Source: Monarcha castaneiventris obscurior | Taxonomy: Eukaryota; Chordata; Aves; Passeriformes; Monarchidae | NCBI GenBank assembly: GCA_026261815.1 | Contig: JAMPIT010000350.1 | Coordinates: forward strand, 434,001 to 498,000 | Direction of reading: 5' to 3' | DNA: 64,000 bases | In this document: positions 37,886 to 48,812 of the stretch, one piece after another | Layout: each line of letters opens with the position of its first letter | How positions within the stretch are numbered: the stretch's first letter is position 1 | Notes under the pieces: model-generated | Told to the model about the DNA's origin: nothing | The model's database searches: none | The model's input: the letters and a program-made list of their open reading frames with translations, nothing else | Translations under genes and position numbers: made by a program

Positions 37886-40800
37886 AAGAAGCACACATCT
37901 CTTCATGCACATGTAGTGAAAAATAATGTTTTGTAACTTCTTAAACATATGCAAGTATACAAAGAAATTATTCAAAACTACTCATATTTAAATCTATATG
38001 TGAAAGTATTTATCTGAGTAATTGTACTGTATAACTCCTTATTCCATCAGTGACCAAAATGTGGTATCTACTACTTGAAACATCAAACCAAACAACAGCA
38101 AAAAAATCACTTGGGTAACTTGTTCACTTTGGTTTGAATTTGTGAACTGTTATTCATGGCTTTTGCACAAATGAATAATCTCACTGGGGAAGAGCTGGGG
38201 CATCTCCCTGCCATGGCTGCCTGTACCATTTTCAGCTCTTCTTGTGCAGGTCCAACCCTTCCGTGGGCTTCAAAGCAAAAGTCTTTTGCCATCATGGATT
38301 CTGAATACTGTCTCAACATTTCCATTGCCACACAAACCATGTGTGGAAAGATGAGTAATATTTATTGCAAATTTGCATCTGTTTTGCTGATTGCTTTGCT
38401 TTAGTCAAGGCACATTGGGTACTTTAAGGAATAATTGCTAGAGTTCATCACTGACAAGTATGAGCCTGTTGAGTGTAACAAATCAGTAGAGGCTACTGGG
38501 ATTATCCAGAGAAGCAAAAACTATTTTAGGGATGAAAATGGCTGAAAAAAAGGTATTAAGGGATGTGATAAAGCAAATTGCTTTTTATATTTTGTGTGGA
38601 AAATCTGAATTGACACAGTACTACGGTGAGAAGGACAGAGCGTCTTGAATGAAAGGGACTCCTAAATGAAAGAATTAGGTCACCATGAAGCTTGACCCTT
38701 AAAAGTAATACATTAATAAAAATCTTGGTAACAGTCTCACTGTATAAATGCTTTCATGGCACACCTGCTATAGTCGGACAGGTTGATTTGACAGTTGATT
38801 ACAATTATTTCAACATCCAAAATTATATGCTATAACAAGTGCTGTATTCCAATACTGAGACTACTAATTAAACACAATGTCCTTATCTATCTGTCTGACC
38901 TTCATTAAACTAAACCTAATTTAAAGCTAATCTCCTGCTACATTTAACAGAACAATGCCACCTCCCAGAAATGTAATAATTGGATGGAGGGGACTTCAAC
39001 CATACATACTGTAACATGCTAATTTAACTCCCCAAACTAGCTTATTGACTATAATGTAATACATAATAAAGGCTTCAGTTTAATAACAGGTGATCCTTGC
39101 ATAAACAGAAATAGGGTTTTTTACATCCTTCAATAATAGGAATATTATTTAAAATTAGAACCAGCAGAAAAAAAAAAAAAAGCCTAATGCATGCACAAAT
39201 CTGCAGGCAGAGTAACTGGCACCGTGTTGTCCCACATCATCTGACACCTGTAGCTGCATTTAAGAGACCTCCCCTGAACACACTGAAGCTCTTGTATTTC
39301 TTGCTGTATTTACATATCCTATTAAGCTCACTCCGTAAGGTGTTTTGAGATTCCGTGAGGGAACAGAAAAAGAGATGCAAAAGGTTGTAAATCCACTTTC
39401 AGGGTCCTCATAGGATGCTCCTTGGAGTTTCACTTCCCAGCTGCTACAGCTCAGACACAGCTGCTTGGAAGGTGTGAAATGATGCCATTTTGTTCCAGCT
39501 GGTTTGGAAACTATGCAACACTGAAGACCAGACTATGTTTGATGAGAATCAGTAGGGGGAGCGTAAGGGAAGCACTCAGCTTTAGTGCTGAGAGAAATAG
39601 CTTCAGTCCCTAAAAAAAAGTGACAGGAGAGTGGTTACATAAATTAATAAGAAATCTGCGTGTACTTCTATATTTGACTAAACGCTAAAGGAGTAGAGGT
39701 ATACTTACTGCTTGCTGTGAAAACTGACTTAAACCTGAAGATTAAACCTGTATTAAAACCCACATTAAAAACCTTATACTTGAGTGTACACATATAAAAA
39801 TATGCTGTATTCTGATTTTATGGTATTATTTCCTTTGAAATATAATAATAAAACATTGACCTATGCAAGACCATAATACATCCACAGGCAGTACAAAGAC
39901 CATTCTTCCCTCAAAATGTTTTAAAAAGATATAAAAGATGAAGGGCAAATGGGAAAAAATGGTATAGACTGAGATGAAATAATTTTCTTGGAGTGGTACA
40001 GCTGGCCAGTATTCATCCTGAAAATACATCTCAGGTAAGCCTAGTCCTGGTCCTGTCCTGTGAACACCACTGAAATTTCTCTGCCAAAAATGCACACATA
40101 ATTATGCACTGTAGAGTCTGGATGTGGAGAAATGGTACAAAATGAATCAGTGGGGTCTGTTAAAGGAAAAAAATGAAGAAAAACCTCAGCCTCCCAAAGA
40201 ATTTGATTACTCAAAATTATACACAAATCTCAGTAGTAATAGAATAGAAGGTAGCAGAAAACTATTGAAGCGTACAGGATTTTAAGATGCTAGAAAAGCT
40301 GTCTCCATACACGTAGGAATTGCTAAGAAAATTTAGAGTTCGTATACCACAAGTATAGTGAAATAAAAGCTAATTTTTGTAGTCATATTTTAAAATTCTG
40401 TAGTTCTTTTGATCTAAGAAAACTCTTAAATAATATTAATCGCATACCTCTGAAGTTGATGCATGGTTTAGTGGGAAAACACCCACAAACCTCTGATTTT
40501 TTAAATCTTGTTAAAATGGAAATGCATTCCCTTAAAACATCAAGGGAGCTGGGAACTAGCAGTGTTGAGATCTGCAGTCGTGCCCACGTCACACAGAGCT
40601 ACAGAATCCGACAGGCACCGGATGATACCAGCACACACAGAAACAAAGCTGTCAGTGCTGCTGGCTGACACACGGGCAGGGAGTACCCAGCATCGCTACA
40701 GACACAACTTTATACTCCAAATAACACTCTGAGAGAAACAGGTGCCACCTGGATACGGCTGATATTGTCAGTGACAGCAGCAGATATTCAGGGGGACAAG

Positions 40801-41884
40801 TTCCACTGAAGTCAATGGCAAAACAATTCTTGATTTAACAGTTGCCTTCCCTTTCCTCCTCTTGACAATGTCACCTAAGCAGTTAAGGCTGGATTTACAA
40901 AGAAACTGTTGCACTTGCATGTTTTCAGAATGCGCGTGTGTTTTGCTAAATGCTAATTACTTTCTATTTCATATTTAGGAAAAACACAGAAGTGGCATGC
41001 AAACCAAATGGAAGAGGATCAAAGGAATGAAGTTTTATTTCTGCAGATGGACCAAAATTTTCATAATTACAGATAGCATAATTTTCTTAATTAAGTTTGG
41101 TGCATATTAGTGGCAACTTCTGGTGTTCCTGCCTCTGAGTTCATGCACGGGAGACTGTTACAGCTTTCCAGCCACAGCCTGCATAAGCCTGGAGTAACAA
41201 CACCACTTTCAGCAGCACATAGGCCATAATTTGGGATCCTTTCACACATTAGTTACTTGAGGCTCCAGGTTACTTCCAAGAGTAGAAAATTCCATTTTAA
41301 AAATATGGAGCACAGTTAATATTCAGAAAGATACAATGATGAAGCAGTAGCAGAGTGACTTTTTGTGACAGTTCCACTGTTACATAGTTGAGACAATTTT
41401 TTATCACCTCCTTGCATTTTGACCTCAGACCTGCATTTTCTATGAGCTTTTATAGATTAAATTGCATTTTATGGACCAACTTCTGTTTTATCTGATGACA
41501 TGGGAATATAAGTGGCATTACAAGGCATTTGAGATTCTATTCTGTTTCTACAACTACTGCAGTAACTCCACAGAAAGGCTTTGCAAGTATTTTTAGATGA
41601 AGTCTTGTATGTGTTTTATGCTTTGTTTGCAATAAGCAAAGCCAATTCCTCAGTTGTCCCTCATAAACAAAGACTAGCCTCACATAATGGTTTGGTCATA
41701 AGGCTATTAAACGGAACTTTTCCCATGAAATTTAATGAAAAAATTCCTTGATAAAAGCTGACCGGTGTACAGACTTACCCCTGTATTCTGGTTAATATTA
41801 TTTCAACACCACAGTTTTCATAATTACACCTTTCAGTTCATGATTTAAAAATGTGAAACTGCTGGATCTCTTGTAGAGGTTTAA

Positions 41885-41890
41885 TTTATT
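41885..41890 (-). terminator. Possible proximal AATAAA of TNFRSF19
   Basis: TTTATT on + is AATAAA on -. It lies about 130 bp after the stop codon in the transcript. It could give a short-UTR isoform that lacks the Pumilio motifs. A further hexamer lies at 41,035-41,040. There is no evidence of use beyond the hexamer itself. Confidence 0.35.
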
Positions 41891-42020
41891 TCAGCAATAG
41901 CTAGGTGTAACCTATGGAGAAATATAACCCTACAACTTCTTAGAATTCTATTTTTATCTAGCTCTACATGCCTGGAGCACTCATTCTCACTCCTTTGTAG
42001 TTATGTTTTTTACCTCTTTA

Positions 42021-42414
42021 TCAGTCTGTAGAGTCATTTGCTGTTCCATTACACTTTGTCTTTGGCTGGGTTTCAGCAGTCACTGAGTTCTGAAGTGATG
42101 AAACTTCTGTGCATGTTCTATGCTCAGAGATTTCAAAGGACTTTGCAACATTTCCATCAAGAGACTTAGCTGAAAGAAGTACTTCACTTAGTTCCTGGTT
42201 ATTATCCAATTCAACAGTGGCTGCATTTTCAGTCTCAGGGCTGCAGGATTTTGCAGATCCCCCAGCCAGTTCTGAATATGATTCACAGACAGAAATGCTG
42301 TCACAACAAGCTGAGTTTTGCATAAGAGGCCAAGCATCTGGAATGTCTCCACAGGTGGAACGTGAAAGAGAACCAAGGAAAGCAGGAATCATTTCTCCAA
42401 CAGAATCAGAAGCT
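42021..42414 (-). CDS. TNFRSF19: TNFRSF19 last coding exon: distal cytoplasmic tail and stop
   Basis: TNFRSF19 (TROY) is a single-pass TNF-receptor family protein. It signals through TRAF adaptors to NF-kB and JNK and serves as a Nogo-receptor partner and Wnt target in other vertebrates. The exon follows the acceptor ATCCTTCTGCAG and completes an Arg codon (AG|A). Residues 133-150 of the visible segment read ASDSVGEMIPAFLGSLSR, followed by DAWPLMQN, clearly matching human GEMVPTFFGSLTQ...DAWPLMQN. CDSISVCESYSEL matches human ISFCDSYPEL. Beyond that the tail diverges and ends NDSTD with TGA at 42,021-42,023. The tail has no death domain, as in the family member. The last 40 or so residues do not align obviously with the human C-terminus. 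Confidence 0.93.
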
Positions 42415-44499
42415 CTGCAGAAGGATAAAAGGCACATGGTTTACAAAGCATTCCAGAAAATATTATCAGTATTGTAATTACTGTCATTTGTAATTATAGG
42501 TATTTCAAGAAGGTTTAACAGGGTTATATTAATACTCAAGAGACATCCTGTACAAAAAAAAATTCTATTGAGAAGGAAAACAGTTTGTTCTTTGTCTGGA
42601 AAAGACAAAAGCTCTGGTGAACACTGCTTCAGGCAGTGAATCCAGTATTCCAGTGAATCCAATGAATTCAGGATTTCTGACCATAAACAGCCCCCAAGAG
42701 TTGGTGTTGTTCATGGTCAGAAATATGACAAAAAATACTGTAGTAGTGTTCTGATACACTGTCACAAAGAAGAAGGATTTTGTTTTTTCTCAGTGCATGG
42801 AGGGGGGAGTATTCAGACAAGGTATAACAGGCTCAAAGTGCAGCAACAAAGATGGCTGGGCAGACTCTGGAATCTTCAACACTGCGGGGGAGTTTGGTTG
42901 CTTTTTGTTCGTGTTTGTTTTTTTCCCAAACCCTAGACAGACAAATGTCTAATAGAAGTAAAAGAAGTAAAGTTGCTTCAGACTGGGAGAATGGGACAGG
43001 CAACAAAACTGCTTGAAACTTTGTGTTTGCTTTAAACCTGAGAACGCATTCACTTTAGATTTTCCAGTTTGTTCTGTCTAGCCCTCAAAATGTGAAAAGA
43101 AAAGATTTTCTCGTATTCTCTTTCACATGGAAATGACATAATATCAAAGAAGGGCAAGCGCTATTTTTATTTTATGGAAAATGGAAGAAAGTAGAAGTGG
43201 AAACTCAATATTATCTACCTCAAGTATATTTGAAGTGCACCATAATAGTGACATGTGCAAAACACTGTTAAAAGTCCAGTAGTGTTTTTCACTATATATA
43301 CACCAAAATAAGTATTAACAAAACCAGAAAGTTATAACAGTATGTTTTATTTCCAAAAATCATCTACAGATTTATATATTAAGTCTGACATGCAGTGTGA
43401 CAAAACTCATCCCACATTAACATGCCTAACAGATTTTAAGTAGCCTTACTCATTTCCAGAACATGATGCTTTAATAGCTTTGATATACACACAAAGCATT
43501 TTCAGAGATGAGGCTAAAAGTCAGGACATTGCACCACAATTGAAGGAAATACATTATTCTGGCAAAGGAAATTGGCACAAAATCCATTTCTACTGGAAGG
43601 AACCACAGGATCTTTGATGTCCACATAGCATGGATATTACAGTTCTTTTTAAAGCCTTAACCAAAAGATTCCTCAAAAAGTACACAACTCTCAATTTGTC
43701 AGCCTCGGTGGTATACAAGGATGACTCAAGCTTGTTGGCATTTAAACAAGTTGTTAGAGAAAACTCAGATATTTGTGCTTAGGTCGCTAAGTCACCTTGC
43801 ACAAACAATATTTATGAAGAAGCTGCCTCTACATTTTTAGTTACATGTGGCCATAAGAACAAAACAGTTCAAGACCAATTAAAACCTTACATGGAAAAAT
43901 CATTCTAGCTAAAAGAAATAAATACATCCTGTGTTAAAATCTGTAACCAGGAAACTCTGAAGGACACTATAACTTTATGTATGTAGCTCATGGCCCTGCT
44001 GAAAAAATAAGTACTCTATTACTGCACTTACTGATCAGGAGAAAATAAAGGTTAAAATCTGCTAGAAATTAAGAAACAATAGATATTTCAAATCTTGCAG
44101 TCCTAAAGAGTTCCTAAAAAAAATCTTCATGCCACTTGTAAACTGTACCTCAGTCCCCCCAGATTCACAGGTTTATGCAGCAACTTGCTAACCATTAGCA
44201 GATGAGGGGGTGGCCAAAGCCTCTGAGGTACCACAAAATAAAAGGAAGATTATCTGCTTGTCAGAGAAGCCACTTCTTCAGAGAAACCCATGTATCAAGT
44301 CAGCATTTACTAAGTAATACTTAAGTTTTTCACCGTAAACCTGCTCTTGCATAACATGGGATGATATGGCTACAGTTCATCAAAATCCCTCATTCCACTT
44401 CAAGCAGCTGTTGTCTCTGTATAAATATTAATTTGACTGCATAAAAATATACTTCATGTTTAATACATGTAAAAAGTATTATTTGTAAAAAGAAGTTAC
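42415..44499 (-). other. TNFRSF19: TNFRSF19 intron, about 2.1 kb
   Basis: The intron lies between donor GTAACT at 44,499 and acceptor TTCTGCAG at 42,415. It contains the 12-bp inverted repeat at 42,673-42,724 and otherwise plain AT-rich sequence. No additional exon is recognised. Confidence 0.85.
42673..42724. repeat. Perfect 12-bp inverted repeat, 28-bp spacer
   Basis: ATTTCTGACCAT at 42,673-42,684 is the exact reverse complement of ATGGTCAGAAAT at 42,713-42,724. The spacer is 28 bp and not palindromic. It may be a remnant of a small inverted-repeat element or chance. No flanking target duplication is evident. Confidence 0.8.
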
Positions 44500-44602
44500 C
44501 TTTCATTAAGCGTGGTCTGTGAGTGGAAAGCACAACTGTGACTGCTGTGCTCCATGCTACAGGTCTCATCACAGCACAGTGAGGGAATCAAGTGAACTGG
44601 TC
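44500..44602 (-). CDS. TNFRSF19: TNFRSF19 exon: cysteine-rich cytoplasmic segment
   Basis: This 103-bp exon sits between the acceptor ATTCCTTAG and donor GTAACT. It completes a Gly codon and reads PVHLIPSLCCDETCSMEH, then SSHSCAFHSQTTLNE, ending with AG of an Arg codon. Human TROY has PVRLLPSMCCEEACSPNPATLGCGVHSA in the same place, with the CC-E/D-E-x-C spacing conserved. It lies about 50-80 residues inside the membrane. The frame joins both neighbours exactly. Confidence 0.94.
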
Positions 44603-45341
44603 CTAAGGAATGAAAATTAATTTAATAGTGTTAAAACTGTCAAAGCTCTGTATAAACTTAGCCTCTGTTCTTTTTCAAACTTGAGTATTAGTTTGCCAGT
44701 TACATTATAATACATGGATTGAGGAAAGAGATTTCTTGCTGTAAAAACAGCTTCTTTATTCCTTTAAAATTGAATTATTTATAAAAGCCAAGTCCTTCCT
44801 CCAGGAGTAATATAGAAGCCAGCCATTAGTATCTCTTTTTTAAATTAATTTTCTTCTCAGTTGAATACATGTAAGTGGAAGCATTCTGAGTTAAGCTATC
44901 AGGATGATATTTAAACCTGTGCTTTTATGTTAAATTATGTATTTCTTAATGTCATAACTGCATCTGCTCTGATACGACTTCACAAAATGGCAGGCATTTG
45001 AATTGTCCAGGTTGTTAATATCCTTTAGCATTCATACCATGTTCTTAGACACTCTCTGGTGAAGCCTTCATATTAATTTAAGTCTCAAAGACAGATGCAG
45101 TGTTATTTTTAACAGAAAAAAATTACATAGACATTTTTATTTTTTTTTCAATTGAAGTCACTGAAATGAATACAGGAAAAAACAAAACCCCCCAAATAGC
45201 TACTTAAAAATCCTTTCTGCTTACTAAGAAATTAGCCAAGGACAAAGGGTGGTTTGACAGTATTAGCTCTGCAGTTAAATTTAATTGTCACAACTCAAGT
45301 GTTAGATAAAATAAAGTCACCTTTCAGTAGACCTAACATAC
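44603..45341 (-). other. TNFRSF19: TNFRSF19 intron, 739 bp
   Basis: The intron runs from donor GTATGT at 45,341 to acceptor TTCCTTAG at 44,603. A second possible donor 21 bp into the intron (GTGACT at 45,320) is discussed as a finding. No repeat is recognised in it. Confidence 0.85.
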
Positions 45342-45467
45342 CACATGTCTGTGATGTACTTCTCTGGCACTGGCAACATGTTCTGTGGTCATATTCATTT
45401 AGCCGTGGTCTATTAAAACATGATAACTCAGAGCCATTGTAGTGAATGTCTTGAGATCTCAAAGACC
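45342..45467 (-). CDS. TNFRSF19: TNFRSF19 exon: proximal cytoplasmic tail
   Basis: This 126-bp exon follows an acceptor TTATTCAAAG. It completes the Trp codon (T|GG) and reads SLRSQDIHYNGSELSCFNRP, then RLNEYDHRTCCQCQRSTSQTC. The human counterpart is SLRSQDIQYNGSELSCFDRP...HRACCQCRRDSVQTC. The 3' boundary was chosen at GTATGT because it gives TCG|PVHLIPS, matching human TCGPVRLLPS. Using the downstream GTGACT donor instead would insert seven residues absent from human. Asn-Gly-Ser forms an N-glycosylation sequon, but it lies on the cytoplasmic side and is irrelevant. Confidence 0.95.
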
Positions 45468-46733
45468 CTTTGAATAAAGTGAATAAAAATCTATGTTAGT
45501 AAGTGTTACCCTTTTTCCTGCTCAGAGCACTCTATCTTCACAGAATGAGAAATTGTCATGCTATAAAATATGTCCACACATTTTCCAACTGAAAGAGCCA
45601 CAGTGACCATGCAGCTTCCTATAACGTAAACCACAGATTTTGCAACAAACCCTAGAACAGCTGGTTCAACTACAGCCTCTTCTAGGAAGACATCTGCTCT
45701 CATTTGGATTATTTGAGAGTATATCTTATTCACTGTTACATTTTTGCAGTGTTTAATGATTCTCAGTGATTCTCATCTGAAATTTTCCAGAGTCAGCTTT
45801 CAGCCACCGGGATTTTGTTTATATTCTCTTAAAGAGCTTTATATTAACAGCAGACTTCCTTTAATCTCTATAATTGTATGCCAAGGCAAACGAGTTACTA
45901 CACTTCCCTAAATGAAATTTGAATTCACTGTGTCAGAATTTCTCAAAACTCATGTTGCAAAGCAAATTCTAAGTTACGAACAATTCTTACAATGCCTCTC
46001 TAAACATTTTTATTTCTGCTTGTGCTGAAAGAAGCAATAACATCAATTCATCCTAGATATTATTCTTGTTTGGCATCCAGGGTTCATTGGATGCTATAAA
46101 CATATTTCAATAAAAGTTTTATAAAACAATAAATGGGAACTAGAGTGCTTTTCACTTTTTTCTTTCTTAATTTAAATTAAGAGGCAGAAAAATGTTTATT
46201 ATAAACAAATTACATTGATGAGCTCTTACGGATTTAAAAGAAATTTACTAATCTGTCCCAGGCATTTAAATAATCTTGAATATGTTCATAAAACCAAAAC
46301 TGTTAAGGAGAAATCTCTCATCTACACTGGCCACATTCATTATCTTGATGATCTAATCTGTGTTTCACAATAGCATTTGATGCACAGGTCTTTCAAAGTG
46401 GTATTTCCACAGTGACTTTGCAACTCTGTAATGTCCCATCTTGGATCATGAATGGTCCAAATGTGTCTGTGCAGCATCTAGCAGAGTACAGTGTGCAATT
46501 GATGCAATTGGAGTATTTCTGGGAATTCACACAGCATTTCCTCAGCAGCAGCTGGAACTCCCACACTGCCCTGGCAAGCTTGGATGGAGTCCTGGGCTCC
46601 GCTACATTGACCATCTCAATGTTAAACTTGGTCGAATAATGCAGGCATTTCATTTATTTTCCTACAGAGAGATTTGCCAAACTAATACCACCCTATAAAT
46701 ATTGCAAAGAAACAGTAATAATTGGAAACTCAC
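45468..46733 (-). other. TNFRSF19: TNFRSF19 intron, about 1.3 kb
   Basis: The intron is bounded by the strong donor GTGAGT at 46,733 and acceptor TTCAAAG at 45,468. Most is AT-rich. The stretch 46,390-46,660 is richer in G+C and open in three overlapping frames on both strands; see findings. No established exon is recognised. Confidence 0.8.
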
Positions 46734-46898
46734 AGCTTGGTTTCTTCTCCATGAACTGCCTCTTGCAATAGATAACGCAAAGGATGAGGAGAGCCAAGAG
46801 CACTGTTGCAAGGGCACTGCAGATTACAGCTGCCAGAGCAGTGTCTCGAGGACTGGAAGCAGTTGAAGGGATCTTCACAAGATTTACCTTGGTGGTAC
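46734..46898 (-). CDS. TNFRSF19: TNFRSF19 exon: juxtamembrane and transmembrane segment
   Basis: This 165-bp exon lies between acceptor TTATATTTCAG and donor GTGAGT. It reads TTKVNLVKIPSTASSPRDT and then the hydrophobic segment ALAAVICSALATVLLALLIL continuing CVIYC, followed by KRQFMEKKPS and the first base of a Trp codon. The membrane helix spans residues 21-45 of the visible segment, and the basic KR after it marks the cytoplasmic side. The match to human TROY (KVNLVKIASTASSPRDTALAAV... to MEKKPSW) is near-perfect. The first split codon (x|GT) would be Cys if the upstream exon ends in T, as in human. All four exons total 788 bp plus one upstream base, which is exactly 263 codons including the stop. 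Confidence 0.97.
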
Positions 46899-48524
46899 CT
46901 GAAATATAATTAAATAATAATTAAGGCAAACTGCAGACATTTCCAGAATATAGTCATGTAAATGAAAATCTGGGAAACAGAAGAGGTTTGTGGCACAAAA
47001 AAAAGAGAATGTTTTATCTGCTAATGGATTAACATTAATTGCACATATAAATATATATGATTACCTGCAACCTCAGTATGAAACAAAATCCTAAAAAGGA
47101 TATATTGCAAAATATGTGATAATGAGTGGAGATGCACAAAGACACTTTCAGACTGTCCGTGAGGATGGAATCAGACCCTCACCATGAAAACGAAGACATC
47201 TGAATGTTTAACGTCACATCACATTTAATATGGAGAACATTTCCTAGTGTATAGTTGAGAGAGTGACCCACTAGAGGGAGTCACAAATACATGAACTTCC
47301 CTTAAGGAAACTTTCTGGGCACTGAGACACCCCCAGAAATTCAAATGCTGTCAAGATTATGATCCTGCTTTGTTGCATATGTCATGACACCATGGTCATT
47401 TCAACTCTGGATTTCAACTCTGACAACTTTTTTTTTCTTCATCAATTTTTCTTTTAATACTAGATAATCCCTCTAGTCAACATTCAACAAATTGACTTTA
47501 TACCCATATTAGTAAAGACTTAAGCAACGTTTCTAGCTTTGACAAATGTTGTTACCTTTAGGTGGAAAGTGAAAAATATTTTTAAAGGATCCAAACTTTA
47601 ACTATAACAGTAGAATCTATTGTAAATTATGTATTTTAAAATTAGATTATCTTTTAAAACTTATGAGTTTTGACAGCCTGCCTATTTCAATCTACTTTGA
47701 AGTCCTCCTAAATTCAATGAGTACTTCTAAGACAGCAAATTTTTAAGAAACCCCAAACCGCATTTTACTAACTTACAAAAATAAGTTATTGTGCCTATTT
47801 ACCCCAGAAGATATTTGGGTAAAACCTAAATATTATAGTATCCTAAGAAATGGTCCATGCAGTCATAAGTTTAAATTGTGAGATATCTGTCAGAGTATAT
47901 TAAAACCTCTAATCAGATTGTACATAAATACAATTGTTCAATATCATTACTTCAATTTCATAATGGCAGGAGAGAACTTCCTAGCAATCAGTGGAATTGT
48001 ATTACTCAGGAATTTTCTGCAATAATTATGGTACTTCCCCTACACATATCAAACATGGGCACCAAAGGGTTTGTGATACCATATTACTTTGTTATAATGC
48101 CTAGATTGACAAAACCTAGGCATTTTGAAAAATCAACTTAATTCTAAGTCTTTAGACCACCTAATGCCAAAGAAAACACTAATTTCTATGAAATAAAGAA
48201 TCCAGACAATTAAAGAAATAACCCATCAAATGTATTAAATAAAAACAGTTTCTGTGGCTTACAGTATCATGTAGTTGTTAGTAAATGCAGTAATATAAAA
48301 AGGTGGAGAGATCAGATCATGGCCACTACACAGAAGAAAGAAAGTTTAGTTGCTCATTTCCTGATTTCAGCATGAAGAGAAACAAGTGTTACCGCATTTA
48401 CACCTGCTTAAATATTTCCATTTACCTTCAATTTGTACTATTATGTTCCACTGTCACATCAAAATCTGAAGAGCAAATTTATAGTAGATCTTTTTTATAT
48501 GCTTTCGACTTGCCAAATTGCACA

Positions 48525-48812
48525 GAGTGCAGCAACTGGAGAAAGTACAACAGAGAGACACAAACATGACTGAGGAACTGGAGATCCTCTCTCCTATGAT
48601 CAAAATTTGAGAGAGCTGGGATGGCTCAGGCTGGAGAAGACTCAGGGAAACCCCATCAATTTGCATTAATCCTTGGATGGAGCGTGCAGAAAGGACAGAG
48701 CCAGGCTCTTTTCTCAGACCAGAGGAGATGGACACAAACACAGGAGATTCCCTCTGAACATCAGGACACACTTTAATAACTCTGAGACTGACTGACCACT
48801 GGCACAGATACA
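48525..48812 (+). mobile_element. CR1-type LINE fragment, plus orientation
   Basis: The + strand follows the avian CR1 ORF2 C-terminal region. It has CTCTCCTATGATCAAAATTT, GAGAGAGCTGGGATGGCTCA, then GGCTGGAGAAGACTCAGGG, GAGCCAGGCTCTTTTCTCAG, and ATTCCCTCTGAACATCAGGA. This corresponds to the family's [22 protein letters not shown] region and the sequence after it. It is internally shortened, frame-broken and lacks the 3' terminus. A 123-codon frame on the opposite strand (48,454-48,825) is only its complement. Confidence 0.7.

Larger units (their letters stand above)
37351..42020 (-). other. TNFRSF19: TNFRSF19 3' untranslated region (predicted, about 4.7 kb)
   Basis: This runs from the TNFRSF19 stop codon down to the AATAAA at 37,370-37,375. 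It is AT-rich on the minus strand, with many ATTTA pentamers. Several UGUANAUA Pumilio-type motifs cluster near the distal end. No open frame of note or repeat is recognised inside, and an unrelated gene is not evident. A T run (minus strand) lies at 39,168-39,181. The full length depends on use of the distal signal; a proximal signal at 41,885-41,890 would give a UTR of only about 150 bp. The extent is inferred from signals, not from transcripts. Confidence 0.5.

Noticed and set aside
46693..46878. TNFRSF19 membrane exon read as a free-standing 61-residue ORF ending CEFPIITVSLQYL
   Set aside because: The residues after KKPS are intron read-through past the GTGAGT donor. The true continuation is Trp-Ser-Leu-Arg in the exon at 45,467.
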